From: Dugong dugon | Taxonomy: Eukaryota > Chordata > Mammalia > Sirenia > Dugongidae | Reading direction: 5' to 3' | NCBI GenBank assembly: GCA_030035585.1 | Contig: CM057469.1 | Location: 118,522,650 to 118,586,649, forward strand | DNA length: 64,000 bases | Program-made: the position numbers and the translations under genes | The notes under the pieces: generated by a model | Databases searched by the model: none | Told to the model about the DNA's origin: nothing | What the model saw: the letters and a program-made list of their open reading frames with translations, nothing else | Part shown: piece by piece, positions 57,482 to 64,000 of the stretch | Layout: every line of letters starts with the position of its first letter | How positions within the stretch are numbered: the stretch's first letter is position 1

Positions 57482-59282
57482 CAAAGGGCAGCTCGAGAAG
57501 ACAAAGTATTACAATGACATGTGCGAAGACCTGGAGTTAGAAAACCAAAAGGGAAGAACATGCTCAGCATTTCTCAAGCTGAAAGAACTGGGAAAAAAAA
57601 AAAAAAAATTCAAGCCTCATAAGCCTCATACAGTAGCAATATCGAAGGATTCTATGGGGAAAATATTAAAAGACACAGGAAGCATCAAAAGAAGATGAAA
57701 GGAATACACAGAGTCACTATACCAAAAAGAATTGGTTGAAGGTCAACCATTTCAGGAGGTAGCATATGATTAAGAGCCAACGGTACTGAAGGAAGAGGTC
57801 CAAGTTACACTGAAGGCACTGGTGAAAAACAAGGCTTCAGGAATTGACAGAATACCGATTGATATGTTTCAACAAAAGTATGCAGTGCTGGAAGTGCTCA
57901 CATGACTATCTATGCCAAGAAATTTGGAAGACAGTTACCTGGCCAACTGACTGGAAGAGACTCATATTTATGCCTATTCCAAACAAAGGTGATCCAACAC
58001 ACTACAGAAATTACTGAACAATATCATTAATATCACATGCAAGTAAAATTTTGCTGAAGATCATTCAAAAATGGTTGCAGCAGTACATTGACAGGGAACT
58101 GCCATAAATTCCAGCCAGATTCAGAAGAGAACGTGGTACCAGGGATATCATTGCTGATGTCAGATGGATCCTGGCTGAAAGCAGAGAATAACAAAAAGAT
58201 GTTTACCTGTGTTTTATTGACTATGCAAAGGCATTTGACTGTGTGGATCATAACAAATTATGGATCACATTGCAAAGAATGGGAATTTCACAACACTTAA
58301 TTGTGCTCGTGAGGAACCTATACATAGATCAAGAGGCAGTCATTCAAACAGAATGAGGGGGATACTTCGTGCTTTAAAGTCAGGAACGTTGTGCGTCAGG
58401 GTTGTCTCCTTTCACCATACTTATTTAGTCTGTATTCTGAGCAAATAATCCAAGAAGCTGGACTATATGAAGAACAGGGCATCAGGATTAGAGGAAGACT
58501 TATTAACAACCTGCGTTATGCAGATGACAGAACCTTGCTTGCTGAAAGTGAAGAGGACTTGAAGCACTTACTAATGAAGATCAAGACTACAGTCTTCAGT
58601 ATGGATTACTCCTCCACATAAAGAAAACAAAAATCCTCACTACTGGACCAATAAGTAACATGATAAATGGAGACAAGATTGAAGTTGTCAAAGATTTCAT
58701 TTTACTTGGATCCAAAATCAACACCCAGCAGTCAAGAAATCAAAAGAAACATTGCATTGGGCAAATCTGCAGCAAAAGACCTCTTTAAAGTGTTAAGAAG
58801 CAAAGATGTCACCTTGAAGACTAAGGTATGCCTGAGCCAAGCCATGGTGTTTTCAATTGCCCCAAACTCATGTGAAAGCTGGACAATGAATAAGGAAGAT
58901 TGAAGAAGAAATGACACCTTTGAATTATGGTATTGGTGAAGAATATTGAATATACCACAGATTGCCAGAAGAACAAACAAACCTATCTTGAAATAAGTAC
59001 AGCCAAAATGCTCCTTGGAAGCAAGGATGGTGCGACTACGTTTCACATACCTTGGGCATATCAGAAGGGATCACTCCCTGGAGAAAGTCTTCATGCTTGA
59101 TAAAGCAGAGGGTCAGCGGAAAAGAGGAAGATCCTCAATGAGATGTGTGGACACAGTGGCTACAACAGTGGGCTCAAGCACAACAATGATTGGGAGGATG
59201 GTGCAAGGTTGAGCACTGTTTCATTCTGATGTACATAGGATTGCTATGAGTTGGAACCAACTCAATGACACCTAACAACAAC
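57482..59282 (+). mobile_element. RTE-type LINE (RTE copy F), 5'-truncated with intact 3' tail
   Basis: Sense RTE starting in the linker before RT (CAAAGGGCAGCTCGAGAAG) and ending with the tail ACACCTAACAACAACAAAAAG. Frames: RT middle part at 58088-58300, RT motif B/C region at 58391-58621 and the C-terminal part at 58667-58903 and 59015-59212. The catalytic box is intact as YADD within NLRYADDRTLL. An A16 run (57592-57608) and an adjacent small duplication (AAGCCTCAT twice) plus several frameshifts inactivate it. 1.8 kb. Confidence 0.93.
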
Positions 59283-59287
59283 AAAAA

Positions 59288-59403
59288 GAATCTTTATGAA
59301 AGCATACCTCCAGGTCTTTTTCCACGGAGCTGCTGGTGGGTTCGAATCACCAATCTTTTTGTTAGCAGCAGAGTGCTTAACCATTGCACTAGCAGGGCTT
59401 CTT
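59288..59403 (-). mobile_element. AfroSINE, head half (split by RTE)
   Basis: Antisense head half: AATCTTTATGAAAGCATACC, CCAGGTCTTTTTCCACGG, GGGTTCGAATCACCAATC, head end CATTGCACTAGCAGGGCTTC. With the part ending at 57481 it makes one AfroSINE lacking about 13 bases at the insertion point. Confidence 0.85.
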
Positions 59404-60279
59404 AGACCCTACATAAAGGAGGCTTTTATCAGAGTTATTTACCAATGCAATTATTTTATTATTCTTCATGATACATGCCAAAATATTACTGAATCTGAGA
59501 GTTTGAAGGCTCTTGAAAGTTTTCAGAAGTTACCAAGGTAGCTGTACTGAACCTGAAAATTAAAAATGGACTACAACTTTAGTTTCAAGTATTCAATCAA
59601 AAAATGAGAAATTAACCCTACATTGGGACAGGGTTTATTTTTTTTCTGAAAGTTAAGGAAGAGAAATCTGCATTTTTCTGGCTCTCTGCTTTACTTCCCT
59701 TGGCATCCAGGGTTCTTCCCCCCTGCCATGTGCCAGCCTTGGATAGGGAGAACTTTTACTGCTCTAAATTGTATTTACTTCTCTGAATTCCTCAGCCTTG
59801 ATACTAGGTTCTCTGTGGGAGCTCGATAAATATTCATTGATGGGGATGGTAATGAATACTAGATTTTTTTGGCTCCCTGCTTTCTGACTTTATTCCAGCC
59901 ATTTCCTTTTCTCTTCCCTGGGGGAACTGGCAATCTGTTTAAAGCATGTTTGCACTTTGGAATCAGGAGAAGCCAGCATAATTATTAGCTCCCAGTGATT
60001 CCTGGGCTGTCATTTAACTCTCAGATCTTGCCATTTTCTCTGCTCTACACACAGAGTTAAGTTTACATATAAGTGAATTAGGTATCACCTTGAAAGATTT
60101 ATTTCAGAGATGAAAGGATGGCCAGGACAGCTCCTTTCTCTCTCAAAGTACCGGGCTTCTAAATACACCAGGGTACAGTTACCTGGAATTCTGTTACTAT
60201 TTAGCCATTCCCTGGACTATAAACTGTACTCTCTGTAAAAAGCTAATTCATGTTGTTTTTAGTATAGCAGAGAATCAGC
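59404..60279. other. Unassigned sequence with a possible L2 end
   Basis: About 59760-59845 (TTGATACTAGGTTCTCTGTGGG, GCTCGATAAATATTCATTG) resembles an L2 or MIR terminus. The remainder is unassigned and shows no exon. Confidence 0.4.
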
Positions 60280-60415
60280 CTGGTGAAAGGACTTAGTTTG
60301 AAGACCTTGGTTGTGGTCTTAGCTCTGCCAGTAACTACCTGTGCCAATTAATAGAATCATTTCATCACTTGAAACTTAGTTTACTTACCTATAAAGCAAT
60401 GGGAGGTGGAAAAGA
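60280..60415 (+). mobile_element. MIR SINE
   Basis: Sense MIR: TTGAAGACCTTGGTTGTGG, CTTAGCTCTGCCAGTAACTACC, ATTTCATCACTTGAAACTTAG, TTTACTTACCTATAAAGCAATGGG. Confidence 0.8.
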
Positions 60416-61140
60416 ATATGTTTTCTAGATTTTTATCTCAGGCTAATTGAAAAAAACAAAAGAGAGACTTACATAAACCAAAAAAATATAAACACAAGTT
60501 AAAGATGTTACTTAACTCATTACTTAAATCAGGGAATGGGTAAATAAATGTGCAAATAGAGGCCAAATTAGCTGCATCCACGTTGGGGGAGTCAGTTGAA
60601 TCTCTACTAGACAAAATTTGCAAGTGTCTATACAGGAACTATTTTGCATTGCTATCAATTATCTTCAACTTAGAGAGTGTAAAATAGCTCCCATAAAATC
60701 AGAATCTGGTACCTCGAAAAGATGCGTTCTAGACAACGCAGAATTTTCATCTAAGCACAAACTTGTCTCTGCACTGAAAATCAAGTGCTAAGTACAGGGT
60801 ACTGAGAATAGGGTACTCAAGATTTTTAGCCATTAATATGTCCCATGGATTTCTTTCAAGAAAGAAAAGACACATCAAAGGAGATTGGGATTAACAGTTG
60901 AGTCACACTCAATTTTTCCACGTATACGTTTTCTCCTAAAATAATGCTTTCTCCGCAGACTCAGCATCCAAATCTGCCACCCAGTATTTTGAATACTTGA
61001 AGAGCAAGCTGCTCTTTGTTCTCTGGCCTGATAGCAACTTAATGATACCTAATAGTTTATACATGAACTTTCTGTCAGACTACATATTTCTCTGATACTA
61101 TGAGGAATATTCTATTTTTCTTTTTTTCTCTTCATTTCAG
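60416..61140. other. Unassigned sequence
   Basis: No gene or repeat recognised. It ends in a strong pyrimidine tract and CAG at 61110-61140 (see the exon-like segment that follows). Confidence 0.4.
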
Positions 61141-61519
61141 GCGAGTCTCAGGCTACTCAAAAACAACAGGGATGCATCTGTGAGAGACCTTCACTTTCTC
61201 TGGCTTCAGTGATACTCAAAATTTGGATCTATTTCTGCTTGTGGATTTGCCCAAATACTCCAGGTTTAAGCAATATGTCCATGTCCTTCACTGTCTCTTA
61301 ACTTTTCCTGCTTGACAATTCCCTTTAATGGCATACTGTTTTCTCTTGCTCTACTGAGGTTTATCCATCCTTGAATCCTTTCTTCTTTTCTTCTTTCTTT
61401 CTTTCCTTTCTCTTTGGTTTTGCTGTTTCCAACAAAAAACCAGTACTAGGAAACAGGTCAAACCCTAAAGTAAGGCTATTCTTTCCATTATTTGTTAATA
61501 AAAATTTTAAAACAAACAG
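61141..61519 (+). other. Exon-like segment framed by splice signals
   Basis: The upstream TTTTTCTTTTTTTCTCTTCATTTCAG tract (ends 61140; 61115-61140) is a strong splice acceptor, with a CTGAT branch-like word near 61092. Downstream, CAG|GTAAGT at 61517-61525 is a consensus donor. The 379-base segment between has one frame open for 53 codons from its start, then a stop. No protein family is recognised. It may be a non-coding exon or chance. Confidence 0.25.
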
Positions 61520-62124
61520 GTAAGTTTTTATGTTAAAATGCTACAGGATTTTAGTAAAATTGTGGGTGTTTGGGGAGATTGTTAGTTCACAATTGGAAGG
61601 CTTCCTCTTAAATGGATGCTATCACTGCTTCCAATAATAATTTTTTTAAAAATCAGGAGTGAAATTGGCCCTTGGGTTGAAAGTGCTAATATTACATTTT
61701 ATGTTCAGATAAATGAATACTTCTAACAGTACTTACTTTGATGGATACAAGGCCCTTATCAATGTTTGGTTTCCAGACTTTAATTCATTTTTGAGATCTT
61801 ATTTTGTCTCTGGATGTGCAAGTGAGGAATTATTTTCTTCAAAGTTCATTTCTAATTTAGTTTTCAGACCAGAGTTGGCTGGTATACTCATTTTTCATCT
61901 GATGAAAGGACACTGCAACTTGGTTGTGCTTCAGGAAGAATTTTACTGGACTGGAATCCAAATTCATTTAACATGAATGGATAACACATTGGCAAATCTT
62001 CATCTCTTGGGTGTGTTTGTTTGATCACAATATAGCTTTAATTATTGGTGCTTCTTTTGGCATCAAAATGTCTGAACTGGGGAAAAGTGTTAGGTAAGAC
62101 TAATTTAAATAAATGTGGATTAAT
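61520..62124. other. Unassigned sequence
   Basis: No gene or repeat recognised. An 87-codon frame at 61713-61976 shows no family features. Confidence 0.4.
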
Positions 62125-62135
62125 ACAAAGTTTAA

Positions 62136-62356
62136 GGATTCCTGATGGCAAAGTGGTTAAAGCACTTGGCTGCTAGCCAAAAGGTTGGTGGTTCAAACCC
62201 ACCAGCTACTCTGTGGGAGAAAGATGTGGCAGTCTACTTCTGTGAAGATTTACAGCCTTGGAACCCTATGGGGCAGTTTAATGTATCCTACGGGGTTGCT
62301 ATGAGTCAGAATCGACTTGGCAGCAGTGAGTTCTATTTATTTATTTTTTGGTTAAC
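62136..62356 (+). mobile_element. AfroSINE with target duplication, well preserved
   Basis: Head GGATTCCTGATGGCAAAGTGG, A-box region GTGGTTAAAGCACTTGGC, B-box GGTTCAAACCC, body GAAGATTTACAGCCTTGG and tail ATGAGTCAGAATCGACTTGG, with a T-rich (TTTA)n end. It is flanked by ACAAAGTTTAA (62125-62135) and ACAAAATTTAA (62357-62367), one difference. A 76-codon frame across it is SINE sequence, not a gene. Confidence 0.96.
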
Positions 62357-62367
62357 ACAAAATTTAA

Positions 62368-62719
62368 ATTCATGAAAAGTTTGGGTAACAATATTTTTTA
62401 AGTCATGTTTTATTGCATTTATATCAATCATCACTAATCCTATTAGGATGATAATATGTTTCTTACAATTAATAGATTTAAAAAAATACTAGCTGATCAA
62501 TGATGTATTTTCAAGGTATTTGGAAGTGCTTTAAAGCAATCTTTCCAACTAAGCAATGTATCCATTTTCTTTAAATGCATTTTAACATTATTAATCAGTT
62601 AAGTATATCTGACTTATCTATATTAACCCAGAGCTCAGTGTAGGGCCTTGTACATTGTGAGATTGTATTAACAACAACAACTACAAAACAACAGATAATT
62701 ATTGACTAACATGTACTAT
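62368..62719. other. Unassigned sequence
   Basis: AT-rich; nothing recognised. Confidence 0.4.
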
Positions 62720-63108
62720 GCTGTTAGTTGTTATTGAGTAAACGTCAACTCGTGGTGACCTCATGTAAAACAGAATGAAGTATTGCCTGGTCCTGTGCCA
62801 CCTTCACAATCATTGGTATGCTCGAATCTATTATTGTGGTCTTTGTGTATTTTGAGTGCTTTCCAACACAGGGGACTCATCTTCTAGCTCTGTCAGACAA
62901 TAACCTATTGTGATCCATAGGGTTTTCTTGGATAATTTTGGAAAGAAGATCACCAGGCCTTTCTTTCTAGTCTGTTTTAGTTTGGAAGCTTCAGGTTAAA
63001 GTGCTCATTATGGGTGACCTCACCGGTGTTTGAAATCCTGGTGGCATAGCTTCCAGCATCACAGCAACACATAAGCCACCACATTACGGCAAACTGACAG
63101 ATGGGTGG
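62720..63108 (-). mobile_element. Non-autonomous RTE derivative
   Basis: Antisense. The RTE 3' end (GTTAGTTGTTATTGAGTAAACG, GCCTGGTCCTGTGCCACC) is fused to the RTE 5' non-coding region (GTCTGTTTTAGTTTGGAAGC-type word, GGTGGCATAGCTTCCAGC, CAACACATAAGCCACCAC). It has no coding sequence. The minus-strand start near 63108 (TTCTACCACCCATCTGTCAG) resembles the body of 24890-25171 but lacks the tRNA-Gly-like head. Confidence 0.75.
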
Positions 63109-63109
63109 T

Positions 63110-63345
63110 AGAATTAACATGTATTAGGTACTTTAAAAGTCTCAAGATGAATACATTGATCTACATAACAACAATATGAAGTAGACATGTTTATTATCCT
63201 TGTTTTACAAATAAAGAAACTAAAGTATAAAAACGTTAAGTAACTTACTAAGGTCAAATAACAAGCAAATCTTTAAGCTATATTTGAACCCAGGCAGGTT
63301 GGCTCTATACCTAGTTCTCTTGAATACCGTGCTATTCTATCTTTT
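63110..63345 (-). mobile_element. MIR SINE
   Basis: Reverse MIR: GTATTAGGTACTTTAAAAG, TTTATTATCCTTGTTTTAC, AATAAAGAAACTAAAGTATA, TTAAGTAACTTACTAAGGTC, TTGAACCCAGGCAGGTTGGC. Confidence 0.88.
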
Positions 63346-63414
63346 AATAAATGGCTGATATTTCTTTATTGGTTGATAGTTTCAAAGCTAAACTTCAAGG
63401 AAAAGGTTTGGTAT

Positions 63415-63650
63415 TTGTGAAATGTCTGCTGTGTCTAAGGCACCCTGCTGGATAATCTATGTGACTCATCGCTTTTTATCTTCACTACAAATATGAGAGC
63501 GATGTGATATTCTCCTTACTTTTCAGATGAAGAAGATAATTCTGGAAAAGCATAATTAAAAACCCGGGTGGCTGAGCTTGGAAGTGGGGGAGTCGGTAAC
63601 TACTCTCAGGTCTGTGCAAGCTAAAGCCCTGGTTCTTTCTGTTACATGGC
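63415..63650 (-). mobile_element. MIR SINE (second)
   Basis: Reverse MIR: ATGTCTGCTGTGTCTAAGGC, CTTTTCAGATGAAGAAGAT, CTACTCTCAGGTCTGTGC, AAAGCCCTGGTTCTTTCTG. More diverged than its neighbour. Confidence 0.7.
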
Positions 63651-64000
63651 ATCACCTTGGAATGTTACCTGAAATTTCTTTGGACATAGGTAAGTAATAA
63701 TAATAATTTCCTTTACCTGAAACTAGAGATATTTATTTTTTAAAAAGCCACTTTTTCTAATAATCATGACTGTCAATGGCCTAGTTTTGATATAACTATA
63801 GCAAGTAGAAAAGGATAAAAAAATGGCAAAATGAATTTGTTGTCTGTTACTCAACTACATTTTCTTTGGCTAAAGAAAAAGTGAATAATATTTTAGAAAA
63901 ATTAAGTTTTAATCACAGCTATAAAACTTACTCTTTATGTTTATTTAAGTCTTTGCTTTTTTGAGCTTCTTTTTCCATTAGATAATAGGATTGACCTCTT
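63651..64000. other. Unassigned sequence to window end
   Basis: AT-rich. A donor-like ATAG|GTAAGT lies at 63687-63696. No exon can be argued. Confidence 0.4.

Noticed and set aside
62145..62375. 76-codon frame beginning MAKWLKHLAAS
   Set aside because: It is a conceptual translation through an AfroSINE; the repeat explains all of it.

Overview
This window reads as nuclear DNA of an afrotherian mammal, most likely an elephant or close relative. It is AT-rich and holds no intact gene that I can recognise. It is densely packed with families characteristic of Afrotheria: about 17 tRNA-derived AfroSINE copies and repeated copies of an RTE-type LINE (the elephant RTE1/BovB-like family) whose 3' tail the AfroSINEs share. 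There are also young-type L1 LINEs, an ERV-L provirus, and a background of old placental repeats (L1M, L2, MIR, MER5A, MaLR LTR). Family names are given from memory of consensus features and were not checked by a search. No host coding exon, rRNA, functional tRNA, CRISPR array or bacterial-style operon was seen.

Layout. 1-4970 holds a large L1 ORF2/3'UTR remnant and the 3' end of a second L1. 5007-9740 holds two antisense RTE copies, a short RTE derivative, one AfroSINE and an L2 tail. 9741-24700 is mostly old or unique sequence with L1M, MIR, a MaLR-type LTR and scattered AfroSINEs. 24716-26714 is a dense SINE cluster beside an RTE copy; one member has a tRNA-Gly-like head. 26715-29200 is L2 and L1M. 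30050-35876 holds another L1 and a complicated RTE/L1M mosaic. 35877-42198 is mainly unassigned sequence with a few SINEs.

42199-49222 is the most structured object: a decayed ERV-L-type provirus on the minus strand. It has two LTRs, a tRNA-Leu-like primer site, gag, protease, reverse transcriptase, RNase H, integrase and a terminal dUTPase, and no env was found. A solo LTR of a related family is inserted antisense in its integrase. 51505-54604 holds a solo LTR inside a MIR and an internally deleted L1 whose duplicated 3' tail matches the L1 at the window start. 56330-59403 holds a MER5A and an RTE copy inserted into an AfroSINE. The last 4.6 kb holds unassigned sequence, an exon-like segment framed by good splice signals, a well-preserved AfroSINE, an RTE derivative and two MIRs.

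Nothing here acts as a gene network. What the sequences share is parasitism: RTE machinery probably mobilised the AfroSINEs and short RTE derivatives, and L1 and ERV-L moved on their own. Every large reading frame seen is broken. The most interesting observations are structural: the shared duplicated L1 tail, the RTE copy split around older L1 sequence, the tRNA-Gly-headed SINE, and the nested ERV-L arrangement.
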